Of a stretch of DNA of 64,000 nucleotides, positions 44,145 through 52,602 are shown piece after piece. The translations under genes and the position numbers were made by a program. Numbering within the stretch: the first letter of the stretch is position 1; each line of letters opens with the position of its first letter. The notes below the pieces were generated by a model. That model saw only the letters and a list, made by a program, of their open reading frames with translations, did no database searches and was not told where the DNA came from. Source of the DNA: Leisingera sp. NJS204 (GTDB lineage: Bacteria > Pseudomonadota > Alphaproteobacteria > Rhodobacterales > Rhodobacteraceae); contig NZ_CP035417.1 in assembly GCF_004123675.1 (NCBI RefSeq), forward strand, positions 1 through 64,000, given 5' to 3'.

Positions 44145-46118
44145 TTGGCTCAGATGCAGATGGGCGCCGAAGGGATGTTATCCCTGCCGGCGCTGCTTCA
44201 ACGCAATGCGGCGCAATTCGCTAATGCACCGGCCTACCGGGAAAAGGAATTCGGCATTTGGCAATGCTGGACCTGGGCCGAGGCGGCAAAGGAAATAGAG
44301 GCACTGGCGCTGGGCCTCATCAACCTTGGCGTGAATGAGGGTGATTTTGTCGCTATCATCGGCCGCAATCGTCCTTATCTCTATTGGTCGATGGTTGCTG
44401 CGCAGGCGGTGGGCGCCGTGCCGGTACCGCTCTATCAGGACGCGGTGGCCGAAGAGATGGCCTATGTGCTGGGCCATTGCGGCGCACGCTTTGTGATCGT
44501 GGGCGATCAGGAGCAGGCCGACAAGGTGATCGAGATCCAGGATCAGCTGCACCAGTTTGAGCATATGATCTATCTCGACCCGCGCGGGATGCGGAAATAC
44601 GAGCATACCCAGCTGCACCAGTTCAGCCATATCCAGGATCAGGGCCGCGCGGCGCGCGACGAACTGACCGGTGAGCTGCAGGCGCGCCAGGCCAAGCTGA
44701 CCTACGACAGCACCTGCGTAATGCTTTATACCTCAGGCACCACCGGCAAGCCCAAGGGCGTGGTGCTGTCGAACCGGAATGTGATCCAGAGCGCCAAGAA
44801 CTCGGCTGAGTTCGACCATTTGACTTTGGGTGAGAACATCCTGTCCTACCTGCCGATGGCATGGGTGGGCGATTTCATCTTCTCAATCGGCCAGGCCTAC
44901 TGGTGCGGCTTCTGCGTGAACTGCCCGGAAAGCGCCGATACCATGATGACCGACCTGCGGGAGATTGGTCCGACTTACTTCTTTGCACCGCCGCGGGTGT
45001 TCGAAGGCCAGCTGACCAATGTGATGATCCGGATGGAGGACGCCGGCGCACTGAAGCGCAAGATGTTCCACCATTTTCTGGCCCATGCCAAGAAAGTCGG
45101 AGGCGACATTTTGGACGGCAAGCCGGTGGGTCTGATGGACCGGCTGAAATACGCATTGGGCAATGTGCTGGTTTACGGCCCGCTCAAGGATACGCTTGGC
45201 TACGGCCGCATCCGTGTGGGCTATACCGCGGGGGAGGCAATCGGGCCGGAGATCTTTGATTTCTACCGCTCTCTGGGTATCAACCTGAAACAGCTTTACG
45301 GTCAGACCGAAGCCACCGTGTTCATCACCGTGCAGCCGGATGGCGAAGTACGTGCCGATACCGTAGGTGTTCCTGCACCGGAGGTGGAAATCAAGATCGG
45401 CGACAACGGTGAAATCTACTACCGCTCGCCGGGCACGTTTGTGGAATATTTTAACAATCCGGACTCTACCGCCTCAACCAAGGATCCGGAGGGCTGGGTA
45501 GCCACTGGCGATGCCGGTTTCTTTGAGGAAGGCTCCGGCCACCTGCGGATCATCGACCGTGCCAAGGACGTGGGCAAAATGGCTGATGGTGCGATGTTTG
45601 CGCCTAAGTATGTGGAAAACAAACTGAAATTCTACCCGGACATTCTGGAAGCAGTGCTGTTTGGAAATGGCAAAGACCGCTGCGTGGCCTTTATCAATAT
45701 TGACCTGACGGCTGTAGGAAACTGGGCAGAGCGTAACAATATCGCCTATGCATCCTATCAGGAACTGGCCGGGCATCCGCAAGTCCTGGAGTCACTCCGT
45801 GAGCATGTGTCGGCGGTGAACCAATCGGTGGCGGAAGACCCGATGCTGTCAGGCTGCCAGATCCACCGCTTTGTGGTTCTGCACAAGGAACTGGACGCTG
45901 ATGACGGCGAAATGACCCGCACCCGCAAAGTGCGCCGCCGTATTGTTGAGGAGAAATTCGACGATATCATAACCGCGCTGTACGACGGTTCGGAGCAGGT
46001 CTCGACCGTAACGGAAGTGACCTATGAAGACGGCCGCAAAGGGTCCATCAGCGCGACGCTGACTATTGTCGATGCGGACGTGAAACCGGCTGCGGTTCAC
46101 AAGGTGGCCGCGGAATGA
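44145..46118 (+). CDS. Long-chain acyl-CoA synthetase-type AMP-forming ligase
   Basis: A 657-residue adenylate-forming enzyme. Core motifs are CVMLYTSGTTGKPKGVVLSN (P-loop, near residue 195), YGQTEATVF, GWVATGDAGFFEEGS and the catalytic-Lys hinge region IDRAKDVGKMADGAMFAP. It joins a carboxylic acid to CoA via an acyl-AMP. The length and the insertion region fit the long-chain fatty acid or aryl branch. I choose TTG 44145, because GGGAGGA is placed 7 bases upstream; ATG 44154 is the alternative, and ATG 44052 gives an unrelated leader. It lies upstream of a complete Liv-type importer on the same strand, separated by one minus-strand small gene. Confidence 0.88.
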   Translation: MAQMQMGAEGMLSLPALLQRNAAQFANAPAYREKEFGIWQCWTWAEAAKEIEALALGLINLGVNEGDFVAIIGRNRPYLYWSMVAAQAVGAVPVPLYQDAVAEEMAYVLGHCGARFVIVGDQEQADKVIEIQDQLHQFEHMIYLDPRGMRKYEHTQLHQFSHIQDQGRAARDELTGELQARQAKLTYDSTCVMLYTSGTTGKPKGVVLSNRNVIQSAKNSAEFDHLTLGENILSYLPMAWVGDFIFSIGQAYWCGFCVNCPESADTMMTDLREIGPTYFFAPPRVFEGQLTNVMIRMEDAGALKRKMFHHFLAHAKKVGGDILDGKPVGLMDRLKYALGNVLVYGPLKDTLGYGRIRVGYTAGEAIGPEIFDFYRSLGINLKQLYGQTEATVFITVQPDGEVRADTVGVPAPEVEIKIGDNGEIYYRSPGTFVEYFNNPDSTASTKDPEGWVATGDAGFFEEGSGHLRIIDRAKDVGKMADGAMFAPKYVENKLKFYPDILEAVLFGNGKDRCVAFINIDLTAVGNWAERNNIAYASYQELAGHPQVLESLREHVSAVNQSVAEDPMLSGCQIHRFVVLHKELDADDGEMTRTRKVRRRIVEEKFDDIITALYDGSEQVSTVTEVTYEDGRKGSISATLTIVDADVKPAAVHKVAAE

Positions 46119-46135
46119 TGCACGTATTTCCGGAG

Positions 46136-46170
46136 AAAAATCTGCCCCGTGCCGGGCAGGCCGGGCAGAT
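46136..46170 (-). terminator. Terminator of the 61-residue minus-strand gene
   Basis: Inverted repeat ATCTGCCC (46140-46147) / GGGCAGAT (46163-46170). On the minus strand it is followed by TTTTTCTCC, immediately after the stop codon of the small gene; on the plus strand it is 20 bases past the ligase stop. Confidence 0.7.
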
Positions 46171-46171
46171 C

Positions 46172-46357
46172 TCAGATCAAGTCGGGATTGAGGCCGGGAT
46201 TGAAGGCCGTGTTGACCACCTGCTGGATCTTGAAGGGAGAGCTGAACCCGTGTGTCTGCTCGATGATCGAGGTCAGGCTTTCGGATTGGCTGAGGCCCAT
46301 CTGCTTGCATTCGACGGCCATCTTCAGAAGGCAGGAATGTTCAAGTTCGCCAAACAT
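46172..46357 (-). CDS. Small conserved-looking hypothetical protein (61 aa) inside the ligase/ABC cluster
   Basis: A 61-residue protein (MFGELEHSCLLKMAVECKQMG ... NPGLNPDLI at the end). I do not recognise the family. It contains two Cys residues early (HSC, VEC) and a Ser/Gln-rich helical middle. Support for a real gene: an AAGGAG ribosome binding site 9 bases before ATG 46357, GC-rich codon third positions and a T-tailed terminator straight after the stop. It lies antisense between the acyl-CoA synthetase and the first ABC ATPase, so a role linked to this import system is plausible but unproven. Confidence 0.65.
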   Translation of the reverse strand: MFGELEHSCLLKMAVECKQMGLSQSESLTSIIEQTHGFSSPFKIQQVVNTAFNPGLNPDLI

Positions 46358-46445
46358 TGTTTTGGTCTCCTTGCTGCTCGTTTTTTTCAAGTATCGCATG
46401 GAAACCTTAAAATTTCTATGTGGCAGAATAATGGAGGCCGTTGTT

Positions 46446-47264
46446 ATGCTTGACAATTCCTTAAGCTATGTCACCGAAGACGGCCGGACCATCGGCGGTG
46501 TGGTGATGGAGATGAAGAACATCACCCTGCGGTTCGGCGGTGTGGTGGCGATCAAGGATATCTCCTTTGACATCCGCGAAGGCGAGATCCGCGCGATCAT
46601 CGGTCCCAACGGGGCCGGCAAATCCTCAATGCTGAACGTGATCTCAGGCTTCTATGTGCCGCAGGAAGGCGAGGTGCTGTTTCACGGCAAGAAGCGCCCG
46701 CAGATGCGCCCCTATGAGGTGGCCCGCCAGGGCATCGCACGCACCTTCCAGAATATCGCGCTGTTCGAAGGCATGAGCGTGCTGGACAACGTCATGACCG
46801 GACGGCTCAACTATATGAAAACAGGCTTGTTTTCGCAGGCTCTGTGGAAGGGCAAGGCGGAAAAGGAAGAGACCGAAAACCGCGAGGTTGTGGAGCGGAT
46901 CATCGACTTTCTGGAGATCCAGCACATCCGCAAGACCCCGGTGTCACGGCTGCCTTATGGTCTGAAGAAACGGGTTGAACTGGCACGTGCCCTGGCTGCC
47001 GAACCAAAGCTTTTGCTGCTGGATGAACCAATGGCCGGCATGAACGTCGAGGAGAAGGAGGACATGTCCCGCTTCATCCTGGATGTGAACGACGAATTCG
47101 GCACCACCATCGCCCTGATCGAACACGATATGGGGGTGGTGATGGATCTGTCGGACCGCGTCGTGGTGATGGATTACGGTAAGAAAATCGGCGACGGCAC
47201 CCCGGATGAGGTGCGCAATAACCAGGATGTGATCGACGCATATCTGGGGGTCAGTCATGACTGA
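46446..47264 (+). CDS. ABC transporter ATPase, LivG-like
   Basis: A 272-residue ATPase of the branched-chain amino acid type: Walker A IGPNGAGKSSMLNVISGF near residue 52, signature LPYGLKKRVELARALA, Walker B LLLLDEPMAGMNVEEKE, and the C-terminal LIEHDMGVVMDLSDRVVVMDYG typical of LivG. ATG 46446 has GGAGG 8 bases upstream; ATG 46431 is an alternative five codons earlier. First importer gene of the cluster with two permeases, a binding protein and a LivF-like ATPase downstream. Confidence 0.9.
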   Translation: MLDNSLSYVTEDGRTIGGVVMEMKNITLRFGGVVAIKDISFDIREGEIRAIIGPNGAGKSSMLNVISGFYVPQEGEVLFHGKKRPQMRPYEVARQGIARTFQNIALFEGMSVLDNVMTGRLNYMKTGLFSQALWKGKAEKEETENREVVERIIDFLEIQHIRKTPVSRLPYGLKKRVELARALAAEPKLLLLDEPMAGMNVEEKEDMSRFILDVNDEFGTTIALIEHDMGVVMDLSDRVVVMDYGKKIGDGTPDEVRNNQDVIDAYLGVSHD

Positions 47265-47366
47265 GTTGCAATGCAGCAACACCCGGCCCCGGCAGGGTGA
47301 CATCCGTACACCCCCTGTGCAGCCCCTGAGCACCGCCGCAGTGCAGAATTCCGTGGAGAGCCTCTA

Positions 47367-48353
47367 ATGCCCGAACAACTCGTCTTTGCGATGGAAGTGA
47401 CGCTGAACGGCCTGATGGCAGGCGTGCTTTATGCGCTGGTCGCGCTGGGCTTTGTGCTGATCTACAAGGCTTCCGGCATTTTCAACTATGCCCAAGGCGT
47501 GATGGCGCTGTTTGCGGCAATGACGCTGGTGGGGATCATGCAGGGGCAGGTGCCCTTTGCGCATATCATAAATGCGGTCTTTGGCGGCCATATCACCCAT
47601 TTCGGCTGGAACGTTCCCGGTGTGCTGGCAATTGCTCTGACTGTCGGGGTGATGGTGCTGCTGGCCTGGCTGGTGCAGGTGCTGGTGATGAAGCACCTAG
47701 TGGGTCAGGAGCCGATCATCCTGTTCATGGCCACTATTGGTCTTGCCTATTTCCTGGAAGGCGTTGCCGACCTGATGTGGGGGTCCGAGATCAAGACACT
47801 GGACGTCGGTCTGCCGCAGGGCATCAACCTGTGGATTGACGAGACCACCTTCAACATCTTCGGCTACGGCTTCTTTATCGACAATCTGGATATCGTGGCG
47901 ACGGTGATTGCGGCGCTGCTGGTGGCCGGGCTGGTCTGCTTTGCCCAATACACCAAGCAGGGCCGGGCGATGCGCGCGGTGGCGGATGACCACCAGGCGG
48001 CGCTGTCGGTCGGCATCTCGCTGAACTTCATCTGGGTGCTGGTCTGGTCGGTCGCAGGGTTTGTGGCGCTGGTCGCGGGCATCGTCTGGGGCACTAAATC
48101 CGGTGTGCAGTTCTCATTGTCGCTGATCGCGCTGAAGGCGCTGCCGGTGCTGATGCTGGGCGGCTTCACCTCGATCCCCGGCGCCATTGTCGGCGGGCTG
48201 ATCATCGGTGTGGGTGAGAAACTGTTCGAGTTTGCCATCGGCCCGATGGTCGGCGGCGCCACCGAGAACTGGTTTGCCTATGTTCTGGCACTGCTGTTCC
48301 TGGTGTTCCGCCCGCAGGGCCTGTTCGGGGAGAAGATCATTGAACGGGTCTGA
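47367..48353 (+). CDS. ABC transporter permease, LivH-like
   Basis: A 328-residue inner-membrane permease with about eight helices. Family cues are LNGLMAGVLYALVALGFVLIYKASGIFNYAQG at the N-terminus, GRAMRAVADDHQAALSVGI (cytoplasmic coupling loop) and LMLGGFTSIPGAIVGGLIIG. It pairs with the LivM-like permease encoded at 49166. Two small genes of unknown function, one on each strand, lie between the two permeases. Confidence 0.92.
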   Translation: MPEQLVFAMEVTLNGLMAGVLYALVALGFVLIYKASGIFNYAQGVMALFAAMTLVGIMQGQVPFAHIINAVFGGHITHFGWNVPGVLAIALTVGVMVLLAWLVQVLVMKHLVGQEPIILFMATIGLAYFLEGVADLMWGSEIKTLDVGLPQGINLWIDETTFNIFGYGFFIDNLDIVATVIAALLVAGLVCFAQYTKQGRAMRAVADDHQAALSVGISLNFIWVLVWSVAGFVALVAGIVWGTKSGVQFSLSLIALKALPVLMLGGFTSIPGAIVGGLIIGVGEKLFEFAIGPMVGGATENWFAYVLALLFLVFRPQGLFGEKIIERV

Positions 48354-48380
48354 GGTTCATATGACCTGCTCCCGGCCTGT

Positions 48381-48725
48381 TCAGCTTTCCAGCTTGCGGA
48401 ATGCGGCGATGACAATGGCGGCGAATACTGTGGCAACCAGCGTAAAGGCGATGGTCAGATCGCCGATCAGCTGCCCGGCCAGGAGCGTTAGCAGCCCGGC
48501 CCCGGCAAGCCCCATCAGCATCAGCCCCCAAGGGCCGGGTGCGGTCCCAGAGGTTTCCCTGCGTGCCTCCCGGCGCGGCGGCTCGAATTCGAACGGCGGC
48601 AGCACTGTTGCGTCTTCCACCGTTGCCAGCAGCCGGCCCTTGGCCTCTGCAAATTCGGCTGCTGAAATGTCACCCTTCTTCCGCGCGGCCTCCAGCCGCC
48701 GGATTTCCTCAAAAATCGCGGTCAT
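48381..48725 (-). CDS. Small membrane protein with SHOCT-like N-terminus
   Basis: A 114-residue protein: a charged N-terminal helix pair (IRRLEAARKKGDISAAEFAEAKGRLL), similar to short SHOCT-like domains, a Pro/Arg linker, and two membrane helices (LMLMGLAGAGLLTLLAGQLIG, IAFTLVATVFAAIVIAAF). Function unknown. It is on the minus strand inside an otherwise plus-strand importer cluster, converging on livH with 27 bases between the stops. ATG 48725 is used; GTG 48734 is in frame. Confidence 0.65.
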   Translation of the reverse strand: MTAIFEEIRRLEAARKKGDISAAEFAEAKGRLLATVEDATVLPPFEFEPPRREARRETSGTAPGPWGLMLMGLAGAGLLTLLAGQLIGDLTIAFTLVATVFAAIVIAAFRKLES

Positions 48726-48827
48726 TGATCCCACTCACTTTACCCAGGAACAGGGTGGCAGAAAGAAATGGGCAAAATGTGGCCAGGCACGGATTTCTGA
48801 CAAATTGGTTAACGCTGGCGGTGCGGC

Positions 48828-49091
48828 ATGACCAAGGCGATTGCCGTCATCAACGTGATTGCCTGGGCGGGTTTTTGGGCGTTCGGCTATCTGGCGCTGA
48901 CCGCGGAAGGGTTCACGGAAACCCAGATTGTCACCGCGTCGCTGCTGGCGGCCTCAGGACTGATTACCGGCATCATTGCATACCTGCGTCTGGTGCGCGG
49001 CAGCGAGCGCAGCGGCTATGCCAAACCGTCAAACCGGATAACCCGCGCGCAGCGCGACGCGGCACAGGCGCAATGGGGGCAGATCGAATGA
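48828..49091 (+). CDS. Small two-helix membrane protein of unknown function
   Basis: An 87-residue protein with two membrane helices (KAIAVINVIAWAGFWAFGYLAL and IVTASLLAASGLITGIIAYL) and a basic cytosolic tail (RLVRGSERSGYAKPSNRITR). I do not recognise a family. It lies 74 bases before the LivM-like permease, on the same strand, and could be co-transcribed with it. The ribosome binding site is weak. Confidence 0.55.
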   Translation: MTKAIAVINVIAWAGFWAFGYLALTAEGFTETQIVTASLLAASGLITGIIAYLRLVRGSERSGYAKPSNRITRAQRDAAQAQWGQIE

Positions 49092-49165
49092 TTGCCGCTG
49101 CTGAAACATTCAAGACAAACACCCGGACCGGGCCCTGTTTGCAACAGAAAGGGAGCATCTGAGAC

Positions 49166-50242
49166 ATGTTCTACCGTGAAGCCGGAGACTTCAAAACCTC
49201 CTATGCCGATGACAGCCAGACCTTCCCGATCAAGTTCGACCGTGTCCGCTATTATGTGGTGCTGGCGGTGGCCTTTGGCATCATCCCCTTCCTGGTCAAC
49301 GACTACTGGGCCAATGCGATCCTGCTGCCGTTCCTGATCTATTCAATTGCGGCGATCGGGCTGAACATTCTTGTCGGATACTGCGGGCAGGTGTCCCTGG
49401 GCACCGGCGGGTTCATGGCCGTGGGGGCCTATGCCTGCTACAAACTGATGACAGCCTTTCCCGAGGTCAGCATGTTCATCCATGTGATCCTGGCGGGCGG
49501 CATCACCGCGGTGGTCTGCATGGCCTTCGGCCTGCCCTCGCTGCGCATCAAGGGTTTCTATCTGGCGGTGGCGACGCTGGCGGCGCAGTTTTTCCTGGTG
49601 TGGCTGTTCAACCGGGTGCCGTGGTTTTACAACTATTCGGCTTCGGGCCAGATCAACGCGCCGGAGCGCGATACCTTTGGCATCCTGATCACCGGCCCCA
49701 ATGCGCCGGCCTGGGCCACCTATCTGTTCTGCCTGATTTTCCTGACGTTCTGCGCGCTGGTGGCCCGCAACCTGACCCGCGGCACTGTGGGCCGCAGCTG
49801 GATGGCGATCCGCGACATGGATATCGCGGCTGAAATCATCGGGGTGAACCCGCTGAAGGCGAAACTGACGGCCTTTGCCGTGTCCGGCTTTTTCATCGGG
49901 ATTTCCGGCGCGCTGTTCTTTGCGGTCTACCTGGGTGCGGTCGAGGTCGGCGAGGCCTTTGGCATCAACAAGTCGTTCCTGGTGCTGTTCATGGTGATCC
50001 TGGGCGGGCTGGGGTCGATCTTCGGCTCCTTTGCCGGCGCGGCCTTTCTGGTGCTCTTGCCGGTGGTGCTGAAGGTGGTGGGCGTCGATCTCCTGGGCTG
50101 GCCAACTGATATCGTGGCGCATTTCCAGCTGGTGATCGTGGGGGCGCTGATCGTGGTGTTCCTGATAGCCGAGCCGCACGGCATGGCGCAGCTGTGGCGC
50201 GTCGCCAAGGAAAAACTGAGACTGTGGCCCTTCCCGCACTGA
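49166..50242 (+). CDS. ABC transporter permease, LivM-like
   Basis: A 358-residue permease: YSIAAIGLNILVGYCGQVSLGTGGFMAVGAYACY near 60-95 is the LivM signature, followed by GLPSLRIKGFYLAVATLAAQF and the coupling loop GRSWMAIRDMDIAAEIIGVNPLKAKLTAFAVS. About eight to ten helices. An AAGGGAGCATCTGAG region precedes the ATG. It forms the membrane channel with the LivH-like protein. Confidence 0.92.
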   Translation: MFYREAGDFKTSYADDSQTFPIKFDRVRYYVVLAVAFGIIPFLVNDYWANAILLPFLIYSIAAIGLNILVGYCGQVSLGTGGFMAVGAYACYKLMTAFPEVSMFIHVILAGGITAVVCMAFGLPSLRIKGFYLAVATLAAQFFLVWLFNRVPWFYNYSASGQINAPERDTFGILITGPNAPAWATYLFCLIFLTFCALVARNLTRGTVGRSWMAIRDMDIAAEIIGVNPLKAKLTAFAVSGFFIGISGALFFAVYLGAVEVGEAFGINKSFLVLFMVILGGLGSIFGSFAGAAFLVLLPVVLKVVGVDLLGWPTDIVAHFQLVIVGALIVVFLIAEPHGMAQLWRVAKEKLRLWPFPH

Positions 50243-50335
50243 TGCGGGCACGGCCTGGAAACCGGCGGGGAGAAAAGCAAGACTACCCCCGTTTTAAGAA
50301 ACAATCGGATAAGACCATAGGGAGGATTTAAGCCG

Positions 50336-51619
50336 ATGAAAAAGACACTGACCACACTGGCGCTGGGCGCCGCAATGGCAGCCGGACCGGCAATGGCGGA
50401 CCTGGTGTTCCCGGACCTCAGCTACCGCACCGGGCCTTATGCGGCCGGCGGCATTCCGTTTTCGGACGGCTATAACGACTATTTCACCCTGCTGAACGAG
50501 CGCGATGGCGGCATCGGCGGTGTTCCGGCCAAAGTGATCGAATGCGAGACCGGCTATAACACCGAAAAAGGTGTGGAATGCTACGAATCCACCAAGGGCC
50601 AGGGCGCGCTGATCTATCAACCGTTGTCCACCGGTATCACCTATCAGCTGATCCCCAAGGTGACCGCAGATAACATCCCGCTGCACACCATGGGCTATGG
50701 CCGTACCTCGGCGGCGAACGGCGAAGTGTTCAGCCATGTGTTCAACTATCCGGCCAACTACTGGAACGGTGCCTCGGGCGTTGTGAACTACTTGCTGGAA
50801 TCCAACGGCGGCGACATCAGCGGCAAGAAGATCGCGCTGATCTATCATAACTCTGCCTATGGCAAGGAACCGATCCGCACCCTGGAGGAGCTGTCCAAGA
50901 AACACGGTTTCGAGCTGATCGCCCTGCCGGTGGACCACCCGGGCCAGGAGCAGAAGTCGCAGTGGCTGCAGATCCGCCGCGAGCGTCCCGACAATGTCGT
51001 GATGTGGGGCTGGGGTGTGATGAACCAGGTGGCAATTCAAGAAGCTGCCAACATCCGTTTCCCGATGGAGAATTTCATCGGTGTGTGGTGGTCCGGTGCC
51101 GAGCATGACGTGATGCCGGCAGGTGACAAGGCGGACGGCTACAAGGCCGTGACCTTCCACAACGTCGGCCGCGACTTCCCGGTGTTTGACGACATCCAGA
51201 AATATGTCGTCGATGCGGGCAAGGCCGCAGGTGCGGGCGATCAGGTTGGTAACGTACTGTATAACCGCGGCATGTACGCGGCGATGCTGGCAGCCGAAGC
51301 CGCCAAGACCGCGCAAGGTATTCATGGCACTGCGGATATCAACGCTGCGATGATGCGGGACGGCATGGAAGCGCTGGTGATCGACGAAGCCAAGATGGCT
51401 GCGCTGGGGATGCCGAACTTTGGCCCGACCTTCAATGTTTCCTGCGACAACCACGGCGGCCCTGGCCTGGTGGGTGTGACCCAGTGGGATGCAGAGAGCA
51501 AAACCTGGTCGCTGATTTCGGACTTCAAACCGTCCGATACCGAAGTGATCGGTAAGCTGATCGAAGAAGATTCGGGCGCCTATGCGGCTGAAAACAACAT
51601 TGAGTCCCGCTGCAAGTAA
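50336..51619 (+). CDS. Periplasmic substrate-binding protein of the Liv-type importer
   Basis: A 427-residue protein with a signal peptide (MKKTLTTLALGAAMAAGPAMA, cleavage after AMA) and a type I periplasmic-binding fold (FSDGYNDYFTLLNERDGGIGGVPAKVIECETGYNTEKG; KKIALIYHNSAYGKEPIRTLEEL; WGWGVMNQVAIQEA). It is longer than leucine-binding proteins (about 370) and belongs to a branch seen beside CoA ligases rather than a classic amino-acid binder. GGGAGGATT supplies the ribosome binding site. Hairpins follow the gene. Confidence 0.9.
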   Translation: MKKTLTTLALGAAMAAGPAMADLVFPDLSYRTGPYAAGGIPFSDGYNDYFTLLNERDGGIGGVPAKVIECETGYNTEKGVECYESTKGQGALIYQPLSTGITYQLIPKVTADNIPLHTMGYGRTSAANGEVFSHVFNYPANYWNGASGVVNYLLESNGGDISGKKIALIYHNSAYGKEPIRTLEELSKKHGFELIALPVDHPGQEQKSQWLQIRRERPDNVVMWGWGVMNQVAIQEAANIRFPMENFIGVWWSGAEHDVMPAGDKADGYKAVTFHNVGRDFPVFDDIQKYVVDAGKAAGAGDQVGNVLYNRGMYAAMLAAEAAKTAQGIHGTADINAAMMRDGMEALVIDEAKMAALGMPNFGPTFNVSCDNHGGPGLVGVTQWDAESKTWSLISDFKPSDTEVIGKLIEEDSGAYAAENNIESRCK

Positions 51620-51628
51620 GGGCCTTGA

Positions 51629-51685
51629 CCGGCCCTAGCCTTGGCGGGGCCGGAAACAACCGGCGCGGCAGAGAGCTGCCGCGCC
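51629..51685 (+). promoter_or_regulatory. Paired hairpins downstream of the binding-protein gene
   Basis: CCGGCCC/GGGCCGG (51629-51653) and a perfect 10-bp stem GGCGCGGCAG-AGAG-CTGCCGCGCC (51662-51685) separate the binding-protein gene from the second ATPase gene. No T-runs follow. In ABC operons such hairpins often stabilise the upstream mRNA so that the binding protein is made in excess; that is the inference here. Confidence 0.5.
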
Positions 51686-51736
51686 ACTCAACAGGGTTCC
51701 GGTTCAGGTCCGGGACAGTCATGAGGACACGCTTTG

Positions 51737-52585
51737 ATGCTGGATGCAGCGAATACCGCCGCCGACACCGCCGATGTGCAGGCCGAGACCCTGCTGGAGG
51801 TCAACAATATCGAGGTGATCTACAATCACGTGATCCTCGTTCTGAAGGGCGTCAGCCTGAATGTCCCCAAGGGCGGCATAACCGCGCTGCTGGGCGGCAA
51901 CGGGGCTGGCAAGACCACCACGCTGAAGGCGATCTCGAACCTGCTGCATTCGGAACGCGGCGAGGTCACCAAAGGCTCGATCAAGTACCGCGGCGCGCAT
52001 GTGCATGAGCAGGACCCGGCCGAGCTGGTGAAGAAGGGCGTCATTCAGGTGATGGAAGGCCGCCATTGTTTTGAGCATTTGACGGTGGAGGAAAACCTGC
52101 TGACCGGTGCGTATACCCGTTCGGACAGCAGTGCAAAGATTCAGGACGATCTGGAGATGGTCTATCACTATTTCCCGCGTCTGAAGGAGCGCCGCAAAAG
52201 CCAGGCCGGTTATACCTCGGGCGGCGAGCAGCAGATGGTGGCGATGGGCCGTGCGCTGATGTCCCGGCCCGAGACGATCCTGCTGGATGAGCCCTCGATG
52301 GGGCTGGCGCCGCAGCTGGTGGAGCAGATTTTCGAGATCGTGAAGTCGATCAACGAGAAAGAAGGGGTGACCTTCCTTTTGGCCGAGCAGAACACCAACG
52401 TGGCCCTGCGCTATGCACATTACGGTTATATCCTGGAGTCGGGCCGTGTGGTGATGGACGGGCCTGCGGCTGAGCTGCGGGAGAACCCGGATGTAAAGGA
52501 ATTCTACCTCGGCATGTCGGATGAAGGGCGCAAGAGTTTTCGCGACGTGCGGTCTTACCGGCGCCGCAAGAGGTGGCTGAGCTGA
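51737..52585 (+). CDS. ABC transporter ATPase, LivF-like
   Basis: A 282-residue ATPase: Walker A LLGGNGAGKTTTLKAISNL near residue 55, signature YTSGGEQQMVAMGRALM, Walker B ILLDEPSMGLAPQLVEQIF, and a C-terminal tail DVKEFYLGMSDEGRKSF typical of LivF. A TTG three bases earlier is also in frame, but ATG 51737 is the better start. The gene overlaps the following reading frame region slightly and is probably translationally linked to the PaaK-like gene. Confidence 0.92.
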   Translation: MLDAANTAADTADVQAETLLEVNNIEVIYNHVILVLKGVSLNVPKGGITALLGGNGAGKTTTLKAISNLLHSERGEVTKGSIKYRGAHVHEQDPAELVKKGVIQVMEGRHCFEHLTVEENLLTGAYTRSDSSAKIQDDLEMVYHYFPRLKERRKSQAGYTSGGEQQMVAMGRALMSRPETILLDEPSMGLAPQLVEQIFEIVKSINEKEGVTFLLAEQNTNVALRYAHYGYILESGRVVMDGPAAELRENPDVKEFYLGMSDEGRKSFRDVRSYRRRKRWLS

Positions 52586-52602
52586 TGCGGGGAGATGACG
52601 TG

